This document shows positions 35,328 through 45,180 of a stretch of 64,000 nt of DNA, one piece after another; positions within the stretch are counted from its first letter, which is position 1; every line of letters starts with the position of its first letter. Source of the stretch: Chlorogloeopsis fritschii PCC 6912 (GTDB taxonomy: Bacteria > Cyanobacteriota > Cyanobacteriia > Cyanobacteriales > Nostocaceae); contig NZ_AJLN01000045.1 in NCBI RefSeq assembly GCF_000317285.1, positions 1 through 64,000 on the forward strand. Direction: 5' to 3'. The position numbers and the translations under genes are program-made. The notes beneath the pieces are model-generated. The model saw nothing but the letters and a program-made list of their open reading frames with translations, searched no databases and had not been told where the DNA came from.

Positions 35328-36506
35328 ATGTCCAGTATCCCTATGCTAGAGTTTTCTGGACTCTCTGCGCTACATTTCTATTTTGACTTTTTTAACAGCA
35401 GCGCTATGCAAGCAGTTACCCCCGAATCTCATTCAATGGATTCTCCTAAACAAGGGTTACCAGTCACAATTATTACTGGATTTCTCGGTAGCGGAAAAAC
35501 TACTTTACTCAATCACATCCTCAGCAATCAGCAAGGTTTAAAAACTGCTGTTTTAGTAAATGAATTTGGTGAAATTGGCATCGATAACGAGCTAATTATC
35601 TCCACTGAAGAGAATATGGTGGAGCTAAATAATGGTTGTATTTGCTGCACCATTAATAATGATTTGGTTGATGCCGTTTACAAAGTTTTAGAACGTCAAG
35701 AAAATCTCGATTATCTGGTAGTAGAAACAACTGGACTCGCCGATCCGCTACCAGTTGCCTTGACATTTTTGGGTACAGAATTGCGCGATTTAACCCGTCT
35801 AGATTCGATTATTACCGTTGTAGATGCGGCAAATTACAGCTTGGATTTATTTAATTCTCAAGCAGCTTACAGTCAAATTGCTTACGGGGATGTAATTCTT
35901 TTAAATAAGACAGATTTGGTTTCTGAGGAAGAATTACAATCACTAGAAACCAAAATACGGGAAATCAAAGAAGGAGCGAGAATTATCCACACCAAGCGAT
36001 CGCAAGTGCCGCTTCCCTTAATTCTCAGCGTCGGTTTGTTTGAGTCAGACAAGTATTTTGATGCTGAGGAAGCTCATGAGCATGAGCATCACGATCACGA
36101 TCATGAGCATCACGATCACGACCACTCAGAATGTAGTCATGATCATCATCACGACCATGACCATCACCATCATTCCCACCATTTGGAAAATGACGGCTTT
36201 ACCTCATTATCTTTTGAAAGTGACCAACCTTTTGCGATCAGAAAGTTCCAGTATTTCTTAGATAATCAACTCCCTGATACTGTTTTTAGAGCAAAAGGAA
36301 TTATGTGGTTTGAAGAGAGTCCCAAACGCCACATTTTCCACCTATGCGGCAAGCGTTTTACTCTAGATGATGAAGAGTGGAAAGGCGAGAAAAAAAATCA
36401 ATTGGTGCTAATTGGGCAAAATCTAGATCACGAGCAGTTACGAGAACAACTAGAAAACTGCGTGTGTTTACCTTCTACATCTCGTGGCAAAGGCTTTGGG
36501 AAATAG
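35328..36506 (+). CDS. CobW/COG0523-family metal-chaperone GTPase
   Basis: The 392-residue GTPase has Walker A GFLGSGKT (51-58), the metal-binding CxCC motif GCICC (C104, C106, C107), and a CobW C-terminal domain (FAIRKFQYFLDN...). A His/Asp/Glu-rich run of about 40 residues (about 247-287) lies between them and should bind zinc or a similar metal. Family members deliver metals to target enzymes, often under zinc limitation. The start is uncertain: ATG 35406 (MQAVTPESHS) would remove 26 residues that do not look like family sequence. No Zur-type palindrome was recognised upstream. Confidence 0.87.
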   Translation: MSSIPMLEFSGLSALHFYFDFFNSSAMQAVTPESHSMDSPKQGLPVTIITGFLGSGKTTLLNHILSNQQGLKTAVLVNEFGEIGIDNELIISTEENMVELNNGCICCTINNDLVDAVYKVLERQENLDYLVVETTGLADPLPVALTFLGTELRDLTRLDSIITVVDAANYSLDLFNSQAAYSQIAYGDVILLNKTDLVSEEELQSLETKIREIKEGARIIHTKRSQVPLPLILSVGLFESDKYFDAEEAHEHEHHDHDHEHHDHDHSECSHDHHHDHDHHHHSHHLENDGFTSLSFESDQPFAIRKFQYFLDNQLPDTVFRAKGIMWFEESPKRHIFHLCGKRFTLDDEEWKGEKKNQLVLIGQNLDHEQLREQLENCVCLPSTSRGKGFGK

Positions 36507-36545
36507 TCATTAGTCATTAGTCATTAGTCATTGGTCATTAGTCCA
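36507..36545. repeat. GTCATTA heptamer tandem repeat
   Basis: Five or more exact or near-exact copies of AGTCATT start right after the CobW-family stop codon TAG at 36504-36506, which itself overlaps the first unit (ATAGTCATTAGTCATTAG). Confidence 0.75.
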
Positions 36546-36568
36546 TCATTTTGATTTGTTTGACTTTT

Positions 36569-36613
36569 GAACGCCAGTTGCTACAACGGGGAAAACCCCG
36601 CAACGCACTGGCT
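36569..36613. repeat. Hairpin repeat GCCAGTTGC...GCACTGGC
   Basis: The stem combines GCCAGT/ACTGGC at the base and GGGG/CCCC with AAAA loop at the top, with CAACG-type words in between. The same words (GCCAGTTGC, GCACTGGCTCC, CAACGCG) occur in the GC-rich mosaic at 12125-12500, which suggests that they belong to one family. It ends 16 bases before the stop of the Rpn-like gene. Confidence 0.65.
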
Positions 36614-36629
36614 CCTTTTGACTTTTTTA

Positions 36630-37400
36630 TCACTCTCCTTGGTTTTCACCTGCTGAAATTTCTAACTGTTGCACCTGTTCCACCGTTAATCCGGTTACTC
36701 TTGCTACCATTTCTACTGACATTCCCTCTCTCAGCAGATTGATAGCCACACGTCGAATACCTTCAGATCGACCTTCGTCTTTGATAGCTTGATAAGTCAC
36801 TGACTCCTGCATAAGCTCTTCTCGCAGCAACTGTTTAACAATGTTTTTCTCTAATACTAGCCCAGCCAGAATGAATGCTGATGCTGCAACATTACTTTGT
36901 GTTCTTTGGTCGCTTATTTTAGATATTTCTTGAGCAACCTGTCGTAATGTCTCAGCACGGTCACTGGTATTACTTAATACTGCAAATGGCAACAATCCCT
37001 GATACTGTAAGAATACATTTGTTGGTTGCTCCCATAACCGAAATATATCAAATTCATGACGAGTTCTCTCTAAAATAAATGTATCTTGTTGCACCAGTTC
37101 AGAAGAGGTTTGTTGTAGATAAATTACTGCTTGAGACATTCGTTTTTGAGGAAAACGGCGATACACGCGCAACCGATAATCTGCCATGCGAAAAGGAATT
37201 TCGGCTTTGGGCTGGGTTTGGAATTCGAGGTGAAGTACAACTTCATCTGATTGAAGTAATATCAGCGCATCAGCGCGAATCGGCTCAAGAGATAGTTCCG
37301 AGGGACTTAATTCAGTGAAAGTTATTGGTTCTCCCAATAGCCAACTGGCAAAGTCGCTGGAGAAGTTTTCGGCAAGAAATTTACAAATATTATCGAACAT
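36630..37400 (-). CDS. Rpn/PD-(D/E)XK nuclease-family protein
   Basis: A 256-residue protein of the Rpn family (recombination-promoting nuclease, also annotated as putative transposase). The nuclease core is visible as RADALILL... VVLHLEFQT (Asp followed by ExQ), then MADYRLRVYRRFP and AVIYLQ. The C-terminal part (SEGIRRVAINLLREGMSVEMVARVTGLTVEQVQQL) is the helical tail common in cyanobacterial copies. Such proteins are numerous in filamentous cyanobacteria and promote recombination in other bacteria. It lies next to a hairpin repeat and the initiation region of dtd. Confidence 0.82.
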   Translation of the reverse strand: MFDNICKFLAENFSSDFASWLLGEPITFTELSPSELSLEPIRADALILLQSDEVVLHLEFQTQPKAEIPFRMADYRLRVYRRFPQKRMSQAVIYLQQTSSELVQQDTFILERTRHEFDIFRLWEQPTNVFLQYQGLLPFAVLSNTSDRAETLRQVAQEISKISDQRTQSNVAASAFILAGLVLEKNIVKQLLREELMQESVTYQAIKDEGRSEGIRRVAINLLREGMSVEMVARVTGLTVEQVQQLEISAGENQGE

Positions 37401-37459
37401 GAGGGGATTTTATCAAAAGATAAAAATCCACAATCTAAAATCTAAAATTTACAATCGAT

Positions 37460-37903
37460 ATGCGCGTTATCATCCAGCGAGTTAAATCATCTCAAGTTAC
37501 TGTTGATGGTGAAATTGTCGGCAAAATTGGACGAGGATTAAATTTACTTGTGGGCATTGCCGAAACTGATGGTGATGCCGAACTTGATTGGATGGTACGT
37601 AAATGCTTAGAATTGCGGCTATTTCCCGATCGCGAAGGTGGAGATCGCTGGCAAAAATCTGTACAAGAAATTGACGGCGAGTTGTTAGTAATAAGTCAGT
37701 TTACTCTTTACGGTGATTGTCGCAAAGGTCGCCGTCCTTCTTTCGACCGTTCAGCAGCTCCCCAAACAGCCGAAGATTTATATAACCGTTTTGTTGCCAA
37801 GTTACGCGAAAGTGGTTTAAGGGTGGAAACTGGTAAGTTTGGGGCAATGATGCAAGTTTCGATCGAAAACGATGGCCCTGTAACTTTGCTACTTGAAAAA
37901 TAA
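37460..37903 (+). CDS. dtd: D-aminoacyl-tRNA deacylase
   Basis: The 147-residue length is exact for DTD. The two active-site motifs are present: SQFTLYGD (residues about 75-82) and the cross-subunit motif ENDGPVT near the C-terminus, corresponding to SQxxLY and NxGPxT. The enzyme removes D-amino acids from mischarged tRNA. It is a single gene, divergent from the Rpn-like gene. Confidence 0.95.
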   Translation: MRVIIQRVKSSQVTVDGEIVGKIGRGLNLLVGIAETDGDAELDWMVRKCLELRLFPDREGGDRWQKSVQEIDGELLVISQFTLYGDCRKGRRPSFDRSAAPQTAEDLYNRFVAKLRESGLRVETGKFGAMMQVSIENDGPVTLLLEK

Positions 37904-38026
37904 GTTAATTAGTTAAATTTACGTAGATAAAAATTTCAACTGCATCTAGACTGCTTAATACTACTTAGTACTAAATTAATGAGAGAATATTAGTTTGACC
38001 ATCACAAAACTTTAAATTCACTCATC

Positions 38027-38365
38027 ATGGCAACAATTCAGTTTTCTAAAGGTATCGACGAGGAAGTGATTCCAGAAGTGCGTTTAACGCGATCGCGAAC
38101 TGGCAACAGTGGTACAGCGACGTTCATTTTTCAAAATCCCAAAGCATTAAGCAACGGCAGCACCGACGAAATCACTGGGATGTATTTAATTGATGAAGAG
38201 GGCGAACTAGTTACCCGCGAAGTCAAAGGCAGATTTATCAACGGTAAACCAGAAGCATTAGAAGCTGTTTATGTAATGAAATCTCCAGAAGAATGGGAGC
38301 GCTTCATGCGGTTTATGCAGCGGTATGCAGAAGAAAATGGCTTGGGATTTAATAAAGCTGAATAA
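38027..38365 (+). CDS. psb28: Photosystem II assembly protein Psb28
   Basis: The 112-residue protein matches Psb28 throughout, beginning [20 protein letters not shown] and including [21 protein letters not shown]. Psb28 binds the CP47 side of photosystem II assembly intermediates at the cytoplasmic face and is absent from the mature complex. It marks the organism as oxygenic. It is transcribed alone or with moaB about 100 bases downstream. Confidence 0.96.
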   Translation: MATIQFSKGIDEEVIPEVRLTRSRTGNSGTATFIFQNPKALSNGSTDEITGMYLIDEEGELVTREVKGRFINGKPEALEAVYVMKSPEEWERFMRFMQRYAEENGLGFNKAE

Positions 38366-38468
38366 GCTGCTATCACTGTTTAAGATGACAGTGGGGAGAC
38401 GGGAAAGTAGAGCGGGTAGGGGAAATCCTTTCCTAACATTTCTATATTTCCACCCCCATATTTAAAAG

Positions 38469-38972
38469 ATGATGATGCACCAGCCACACCCTGACCAACC
38501 AGGAATTACGGTAACTTGTGCTATTGTTACCGTCAGCGATACACGTTCAAAAGAAAATGATAAAAGTGGTCAGCTAATTCAGCAATTACTTAACGCTGCT
38601 AACCACACTGTCGGAGCCTACACGATTATTAAAGACGAACCAACCCAGATTCAAGGGCAGTTAGAGATGCTGGGTAAAAATTCTTATTTGGATGCTGTGA
38701 TTTTTAATGGTGGCACGGGCATTGCACCCAGAGATACTACCTACGATGCCATCGAAAAATTACTGGAAAAAACTTTGCCTGGCTTTGGAGAATTATTTCG
38801 CTTTTTAAGCTATCAAGAAATTGGTTCGCGGGCGATCGCATCCCGTGCTGTAGCCGGTGTTTATCAAAGCAAATTAATATTTTCTCTTCCTGGTTCCAGC
38901 AACGCTGTACGATTGGCAATGGAAAAACTAATTTTGCCAGAACTTGCTCACTTGGTGAATTTATTGCGTTAA
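38469..38972 (+). CDS. moaB: Molybdenum cofactor biosynthesis protein B
   Basis: A 167-residue protein of the MoaB/Mog fold with VTVSDTRS near the N-terminus and the molybdopterin-binding [15 protein letters not shown] segment, followed by [18 protein letters not shown]. MoaB or Mog adenylates molybdopterin before molybdate insertion. No other molybdenum-cofactor gene is in view. ATGs at 38469, 38472 and 38475 are equivalent candidates for the start. Confidence 0.9.
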   Translation: MMMHQPHPDQPGITVTCAIVTVSDTRSKENDKSGQLIQQLLNAANHTVGAYTIIKDEPTQIQGQLEMLGKNSYLDAVIFNGGTGIAPRDTTYDAIEKLLEKTLPGFGELFRFLSYQEIGSRAIASRAVAGVYQSKLIFSLPGSSNAVRLAMEKLILPELAHLVNLLR

Positions 38973-39124
38973 TAGGGGCTAGAGGCGCTTAGGCTAGGGA
39001 CTAGTGAACAGGAGGCGGAGATGGGGAGAGTGGGGGAGTGGGGGAATGAGAGAGGGATAAATTATCAAAAATATTCCCCGTGTCTGGTGTGTCTCCGTGT
39101 CCCCTTGTCCTTTTCCTAGCCCCT
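38973..39124. repeat. Mixed simple-repeat block after moaB
   Basis: GGGGCTAGAGGCG-type heptamers start directly after the moaB stop (TAATAGGGGCTAG), followed by GAGATGGGGAGAGTGGGGG-like purine runs and by CCGTGTCTGGTGTGTCTCCG then TGTCCCCTTGTCC. These are low-complexity repeats with no coding potential. Confidence 0.6.
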
Positions 39125-39263
39125 AGAGTCTGTTTTCAAACTCTTTGATCCCCCTAAATCCCCCTTTCCAAGGCGGACTTTAAGAAACTCTTAGCCCCTT
39201 TTTTAAGGGGGTTGGGGGGATCTAAAAAATTAGGAGGCTAAACGAAATAGTTTGAAAACACGC

Positions 39264-39266
<3 letters not shown>
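39125..39266. mobile_element. Composite MITE with TTTTCAAACT termini and a nested GATCCCCC hairpin
   Basis: The outer ends AGAGTCTGTTTTCAAACT (39125-39142) and AGTTTGAAAACACGCTCT (39249-39266) are 18-bp inverted repeats with two mismatches. Inside, 39147-39222 is another inverted element starting GATCCCCCTAAATCCCCC and ending AAGGGGGTTGGGGGGATC, a widespread cyanobacterial repeat type. It lies between moaB and the ilvC 3' end. Confidence 0.72.
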
Positions 39267-40345
<1,079 letters not shown>

Positions 40346-41218
40346 TCATGATGCCGTTTCTCGATCAATTCTTTGCACTTGATCATGAGATAATTTTACT
40401 TCAAGAGCGTGTACTGAATCTTCAATGCTAGAAATCTTGCTAGCACCAGGAATAGGCAAGACACATGGAGATTTGGAATGCAACCACGCTAGCACAATGC
40501 AATAAACCGATACACTTTTTTCCTTTGCTAGCTTCGCTATTACCGGAATATCTTGCAAATTCTTGTGGCGGCGACTACCACCAAAAGGACTCCAAGGTAA
40601 GAAGGTCAAATTTTCTTTTTCACAGTACTCCAGTACGCCATCAAATTCGGGCTGACGATGCCAAGGATTGTATTGATTTTGCACCGAGACAATATCAACT
40701 ACATCTCGCGCTCGTTGAATTTGTTCTACAGAAAAGTTAGAAACTCCTACAAATTTAATCATTCCAGCAGCGACTGCTTCTTTGGCTGGTGCAAGAGATT
40801 CCTCGATTGTATAGTTGGGATCGGGTGCGTGGTATTGCCAAACATCAATTGGTTTATTTCCACCTAAAGCCTCAAAGCTGGCGTGAATAGTCTCCCGTAA
40901 ATGTTTTGGATTTCCGTTGCGTATCCAGCTGCCTTGCGGGCGCATCAAACCACCTTTGGTTGCCACAACTACATCACTTGCATCTCCATTATAAGTTTGC
41001 AGCGCTTGACAAATTAGCCGCTCGTTGTGGTGCTTGTCAGATTCATCTTTACAATAGGAATCTGCGGTGTCAATGAAAGTGATTCCCAAATCCAAAGCAC
41101 GGTGAATGACACTGATAGACTCGCTTTCTGAAGGGCGGCTGCTTAACGACATTGGCATCGCTCCCAAACCCATACCACTAACATAGACATCCGTGTTTCC
41201 TAGTTGTTTTTTTCCCAT
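40346..41218 (-). CDS. Aldo/keto reductase
   Basis: A 290-residue TIM-barrel oxidoreductase. The catalytic residues are visible as FIDTADSY (Asp, Tyr), VVVATKGG (Lys) and DVWQYHAPD (His). The pattern MGLGAMPMSLSSRP at the start and GVSNFSVEQI, SVQNQYNPW in the second half are typical. Its substrate is unknown. It lies 58 bases upstream of the ilvC start on the same strand, so the two may be co-transcribed. Confidence 0.87.
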   Translation of the reverse strand: MGKKQLGNTDVYVSGMGLGAMPMSLSSRPSESESISVIHRALDLGITFIDTADSYCKDESDKHHNERLICQALQTYNGDASDVVVATKGGLMRPQGSWIRNGNPKHLRETIHASFEALGGNKPIDVWQYHAPDPNYTIEESLAPAKEAVAAGMIKFVGVSNFSVEQIQRARDVVDIVSVQNQYNPWHRQPEFDGVLEYCEKENLTFLPWSPFGGSRRHKNLQDIPVIAKLAKEKSVSVYCIVLAWLHSKSPCVLPIPGASKISSIEDSVHALEVKLSHDQVQRIDRETAS

Positions 41219-41553
41219 GTGTCTAGCTTTTTTTTAAGTTACATTAACTATTCACTAACTAGTCAGACTTTTGGTGAGAATCCATCCTTCACATGGTTGA
41301 TTGTCTGCTCTAAATAAATATAAACAATTAGTAATTTACTAAAAATATCTCTTTTTCTACTTGCATTATTTTACTCCAAAATGTACTTCTAAGTTTGTTT
41401 CCCGACTTATCTAAGAAGTCGGGGATCTGTTTATTGATGTTGACTTACTTACCTAAAAATTTCTCTAAAAATTTTCAGAAATAGATATAAACACTGTTGT
41501 AGTTACAGTCAAATAGCCAATCATTTTCCCAAAGTCATACTTTTAATAAAACT
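41219..41553. other. Divergent intergenic region with a hairpin repeat
   Basis: About 335 AT-rich bases upstream of both the aldo/keto reductase and the DUF4359-type gene. The hairpin repeat at 41401-41429 is the only structure recognised; promoters should lie on either side. Confidence 0.4.
41401..41429. repeat. CCCGACTT hairpin repeat, copy 1
   Basis: CCCGACTTATCTAAGAAGTCGGGGATCTG: CCCGACTT and AAGTCGGG form the stem. The same hairpin with longer arms occurs at 53411-53445 and 60303-60336; this copy lacks the left AGATC arm. Confidence 0.75.
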
Positions 41554-41943
41554 ATGAAGACTGTTTTGCAAAGCCGTTTAGGTAAAAGTTTGCTCCTATT
41601 AATGACTGTTAGTGGCGTAATGTTATTTACAAACCCGAAAAAAGATACTTACATTGACTACGCTGCCACAAGACTTACCAGCGAAATTCAAAACTCTATT
41701 TGTCAAGGGCCGAAGTTACCACAAGGGCTATTATGGGAGGAAGTTGGTAAAATTACAACCACCACCTGTAAATCTGGATTATCTACAGGGCTAGCTTTTC
41801 AAAGTATCAGCATTAAAGAATTTATCGCTGATTCAACGGAGCAGCAAAACTTTTTTATTTTCAGTACTTACACTACAAAAGTTTCTCAATATAACTTTAA
41901 AACCATTGGTGCCTTCGGTAATTTCCTCACGTTTCAAAAATAG
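41554..41943 (+). CDS. DUF4359-type small exported protein
   Basis: A 129-residue protein with an N-terminal hydrophobic segment (residues 12-26) that is a signal anchor or signal peptide. The following TNPKKDTYIDYAATRLTSEI is the pattern of the DUF4359 family, and two Cys (one in SICQGP, one in TTTCKS) may form a disulfide outside the membrane. The family is found mainly in cyanobacteria and has no known function. It precedes the SagB-type gene on the same strand by about 160 bases. Confidence 0.65.
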   Translation: MKTVLQSRLGKSLLLLMTVSGVMLFTNPKKDTYIDYAATRLTSEIQNSICQGPKLPQGLLWEEVGKITTTTCKSGLSTGLAFQSISIKEFIADSTEQQNFFIFSTYTTKVSQYNFKTIGAFGNFLTFQK

Positions 41944-42106
41944 CCGGGTTTTTATCCGATTGAGTGGTATTGTGAAATGCTAATTTTAATAATATAGATG
42001 CGCCTCTGACGCTCATCCCATAAAAACCTAAGGTTTGTACTAATTATGACGAAATGATGGCGCAGAGGAATGCCAAGATATGTAGCAGCAACGTATTTAA
42101 ACTCTT

Positions 42107-43639
42107 ATGCCTGAACTCCGCCAATCAATAGCCCAGCACTACCACGAACGCACTAAATACGATCCGCAAACGATCGCTTCAAAAAGTAAAAGGCTAGACT
42201 GGGCGAAACAGCCAGTACCATTCAAGGAGTACAAAATTGGCTCGAATTTTGACCTCAAGCCCTATATTGAAGAAAAGCTGGAAGATTTTACAAATAATCC
42301 TGAGGCTCAATGGTGGCAAAGATTGTCGCGGCTTTTGTTTTGCAGTTATGGATTGACTGCCAAAATGCCTTCTATGGGAAGTGCGGTGTATCTTCGTGCA
42401 GCACCTAGTGCGGGTGGTTTGTATCCAGCGGAAGTATATTTAGTTTCTCGCGGTACGCAACTTTTACCATCAGGGCTGTATAACTACCAGTGTCGCACTC
42501 ATTCCCTAATGCATTATTGGGAAAGTGATGTTTGGCAAGCTCTGCAAAAAGCTTGTTTTTGGCATCCGGCTCTGGAAAATACTCAATTGGCAATTATTGT
42601 CACTGCTGTTTTCTATCGTTCGGCGTGGCGCTACGAAGATAGGGCTTACCGTCGCATTTTTCTAGATACGGGACATTTGTTAGGCAATATCGAGTTGGCA
42701 AGCGCTGTTTGTGACTATCGCCCTCATTTAATCGGCGGTTTTGTGGATGAAGCAGTAAACGAGTTGCTTTATATCGATCGCCAGCAAGAAGGAGCGATCG
42801 CTGTTGTTGCCCTAGCAGATTTATTTGATATTAAACAAAATTTGCCTACATGGCGAACGGCTCTACCTTCGGCTACCGAAACTAATTATCCTGAAATTCC
42901 CGATGGTGAGTTATTGAAGTATTTTCATCAAGCCACCGAAATTCAAGCAGGTACAACAGGTAAATTGAACTTGCCGGAGGTAAAACAAGAAAAATCCTTA
43001 GAAGATAAATACAACTTTCCTTTTTGTCAAAAAATTTCTACTGCCACCACACCAATTAGCTGGGGCGAAAAGTTGGAAGATTTAGAAATTACTATTCTCA
43101 AGCGACGTTCTACCCGTGCTTACAATGGTGATTATTTAACCTTTGATGAATTAAAAGCTTTACTTGATTTCACTTACCAACCTCAACATTACATAGATCA
43201 GAATTTAGATATTGCTCCAGACTATTTTGACTTGAATTTAATCGAAACATTTATCGCTGTTTCTGGGGTAGAAGGGCTGGAGGCAGGTTGTTACTATTAC
43301 GCACCAAAAGCGCAAGAATTACGACAAATTCGCTTTAAAAACTTTCGCCGAGAATTACACTTTCTTTGTTTGGGGCAAGACTTAGGAAGGGATGCAGCAG
43401 CAATTTTGTTTCATACAGCAGATTTGAAAGCAGCTGTTGCCCAGTACGGCGATCGCGTTTACCGTTACTTACACATGGATGCAGGGCATTTGGGACAAAA
43501 ATTAAATTTAGCTGCTATTCGCCTGGGTTTAGGCGTTAGTGGTATTGGTGGCTTCTTTGACGATCAAGTTAATGAAGTTTTGGGTATTCCTGCTGATGAA
43601 GCAGTATTGTATGTTACTACTTTAGGAAAACCAAGATAA
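42107..43639 (+). CDS. SagB/ThcOx-type two-domain nitroreductase-fold oxidoreductase
   Basis: A 510-residue protein made of two nitroreductase-like halves: the first has AAPSAGGLYPAEVYLVSRG (about 102-120) and DTGHLLGNIELA, the second has RRSTRAYNGDYLTFDELKALLDF (about 329-351) and MDAGHLGQKLNLAAIRLGLG. This is the SagB/ThcOx flavin dehydrogenase family, known for oxidising azolines in peptide natural products. No YcaO cyclodehydratase, precursor peptide or transport gene is next to it, so a link to a modified peptide is not supported. Widespread lone copies in cyanobacteria have no established role. Confidence 0.82.
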   Translation: MPELRQSIAQHYHERTKYDPQTIASKSKRLDWAKQPVPFKEYKIGSNFDLKPYIEEKLEDFTNNPEAQWWQRLSRLLFCSYGLTAKMPSMGSAVYLRAAPSAGGLYPAEVYLVSRGTQLLPSGLYNYQCRTHSLMHYWESDVWQALQKACFWHPALENTQLAIIVTAVFYRSAWRYEDRAYRRIFLDTGHLLGNIELASAVCDYRPHLIGGFVDEAVNELLYIDRQQEGAIAVVALADLFDIKQNLPTWRTALPSATETNYPEIPDGELLKYFHQATEIQAGTTGKLNLPEVKQEKSLEDKYNFPFCQKISTATTPISWGEKLEDLEITILKRRSTRAYNGDYLTFDELKALLDFTYQPQHYIDQNLDIAPDYFDLNLIETFIAVSGVEGLEAGCYYYAPKAQELRQIRFKNFRRELHFLCLGQDLGRDAAAILFHTADLKAAVAQYGDRVYRYLHMDAGHLGQKLNLAAIRLGLGVSGIGGFFDDQVNEVLGIPADEAVLYVTTLGKPR

Positions 43640-43660
43640 TTAACATCTTCCGCGGGAATA

Positions 43661-43815
43661 GCTCAACTCTCATCTTGCACCTCGTCCCTAAAACGCCTAG
43701 AACTTCAGTTCTAGGCTTATAGCTGAAGTCAGTTAAAACTGACTGAAAACTTTACCCAGTTTCCTTTAGTAGACTTTAGCTTTGCAGCCTTTGAAATTTT
43801 TTCTTGGCACACAAG
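43661..43815 (-). repeat. ~155-bp multi-hairpin dispersed element, copy A
   Basis: Relative to copy B at 63497-63651 this is inverted. Shared landmarks on the plus strand are ATCTTGCACCTCGTCCCTA, AAACGCCTAGAACTTCAGTT, the ACTGACTGAAAACTTT region, and TTGCAGCC...TTTCTTGG. CCTAGAACT/AGTTCTAGG (43696-43715) and AGTCAGTT/AACTGACT (43727-43744) are perfect stems. There is no open frame of note. It starts about 20 bases after the SagB-type stop. Confidence 0.8.
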
Positions 43816-43977
43816 AGCACAGATGCGAGATATGAGTCAAAGAATCTCGTAGCGAATGTCTTAAAAGTCAAGCGATCGCACTCAACTTCTTTGTATGCAT
43901 TTTCTGTTAGCTAGCCGGGTATCTCAACAAAAGCGACAGAATAAAAAGGATACCTGACATCTTGCGCCATTCTCAGC

Positions 43978-44032
43978 AAGAGCCTTTGGCTCTAATTCTT
44001 GTTACCAGGTTGAACTTGGTAACGAGGGTGAT
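43978..44032 (-). repeat. Two-hairpin dispersed repeat (TTACCAGGTT family), copy 2
   Basis: AAGAGCCTTTGGCTCT is followed by GTTACCAGGTTGAACTTGGTAAC. Read on the minus strand it matches 21421-21475 in order and spacing, with a few substitutions in the stems. Confidence 0.7.
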
Positions 44033-44054
44033 TTCTAAATTTAATTTCCCAATA

Positions 44055-44091
44055 AAATAAACCTCCACAACTATTAAAGCTGCAGAGGTTT
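44055..44091 (-). terminator. Intrinsic terminator of the initiator tRNA
   Basis: On the minus strand AAACCTCTGC and the facing GTGGAGGTTT form a stem of nine to ten pairs, followed by ATTTTATT. It starts 11 bases after the tRNA 3' end and fits a terminator for the tRNA transcript. Confidence 0.7.
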
Positions 44092-44101
44092 ACTTCGTAT
44101 T

Positions 44102-44178
<77 letters not shown>

Positions 44179-44218
44179 TCGTCTTCTCTAGTATAACTAG
44201 AAGTCAGAAATTTAGCAA

Positions 44219-45172
44219 CTACAAAATCGATAATTCTCCAATTACTTCTAAACGTTTGTATCTACCTAAGTTCATAAAGTTTTCTGATAAGGCTTCGGCA
44301 ACAGAGGGACTAATCCAACCCATTTGTTGGAGCAAGTGAATAGCAGCCGCATACTTTGCCCGTTTTGCCCCATCTATGGCTTTAATTGCCAATCCCATAC
44401 CTTCGCCGAGTCTACCAATACACTGCACTCCTTCTGCACCAGCTTTACTTACGACTTCTCCTGGTGCTAAACGCATCAGTTCTGTGTCAAATTCTCCGTC
44501 TCCCGCTACCAGCGTCGGGTGATGAGTCATGGCACGGACAATACGCTCCATATCCAAACTACTGCTAGCAGCTAGTTGAGCATACAACGATGCCATCTGT
44601 CCAAGCTGCATGAGATAGGTGGGTGCACCACAATCATCGTGAACGCTGATAAATTCCTCGGCTGGCATTTTCAGCACTTCTGCTACTTTGGCTATAATCA
44701 GTTGCTGTACCGGGTGTTTGCGCTGCAAGTAGTTATTGAAAGACCAATTGCACTGCTGACAAACAGCTAGCATTCCTGCGTGTTTCCCAGAGCAATTGTA
44801 TTCCAAAGGACTGCGTTTGCCTTCGGGGATCGGACATTGTAGTGCCGAAGGATCAATATCAGCTCGCCAAAGGATATTAAATACTTGTCGTACTTGCTGT
44901 ATTGTTCCTTTGTGGGAACTGGTAATAATCGCTAAATCGCGATCGCTAAGGTCGTAGCGTTCCAAGGTACCTGTGCTAGTAACGGCAAGTGCCTGAAACG
45001 GTTTGAGTGCGGAACGGACAAATGTTGCAGTTTCAGCATTTCCGGCAACAGAAAGCACTCGTCCTCGGTTGTCGCATACAACAGCTTGGACTATATGCTT
45101 TGATTCAATTATGCCTTCGCGCAGCAACCTAACTTCCAATACGGCGGCTTGAGTTCGTTTTCCCATTGTCAT
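44219..45172 (-). CDS. Asparaginase (thermolabile L-asparaginase family)
   Basis: The 317-residue protein belongs to the Asparaginase_II family rather than the AnsA/AnsB type. Visible segments are VLEVRLLREGIIESKHIVQAVVCD, ITSSHKGT, YNCSGKHAGMLAVCQQC, and VHDDCGAPTYLM; the SSHKGT and CSGKH elements are typical. Predicted reaction: L-asparagine to aspartate and ammonia. It is the last gene of a minus-strand series (yqeK, rsfS, CGLD27) but is separated from CGLD27 by about 150 bases of repeats. Confidence 0.83.
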   Translation of the reverse strand: MTMGKRTQAAVLEVRLLREGIIESKHIVQAVVCDNRGRVLSVAGNAETATFVRSALKPFQALAVTSTGTLERYDLSDRDLAIITSSHKGTIQQVRQVFNILWRADIDPSALQCPIPEGKRSPLEYNCSGKHAGMLAVCQQCNWSFNNYLQRKHPVQQLIIAKVAEVLKMPAEEFISVHDDCGAPTYLMQLGQMASLYAQLAASSSLDMERIVRAMTHHPTLVAGDGEFDTELMRLAPGEVVSKAGAEGVQCIGRLGEGMGLAIKAIDGAKRAKYAAAIHLLQQMGWISPSVAEALSENFMNLGRYKRLEVIGELSIL

Positions 45173-45180
45173 GGGTGATT

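Larger units (their letters stand above)
43640..44101. other. Repeat-rich intergenic region
   Basis: About 460 bases without a gene. It contains the ~155-bp structured repeat copy at 43661-43815, the two-hairpin repeat at 43978-44032 and the tRNA terminator at 44055-44091. The remaining stretch (43816-43977) shows nothing specific. Confidence 0.45.

Noticed and set aside
36040-36261. Met/Ile/Thr-rich frame overlapping the CobW-family gene
   Set aside because: It is the shifted reading of the CAT/CAC/GAC run that encodes the His-rich segment.
42107-43639. Thiazole/oxazole-modified peptide cluster around the SagB-type gene
   Set aside because: No YcaO protein, precursor peptide or peptidase was found within several kb on either side.
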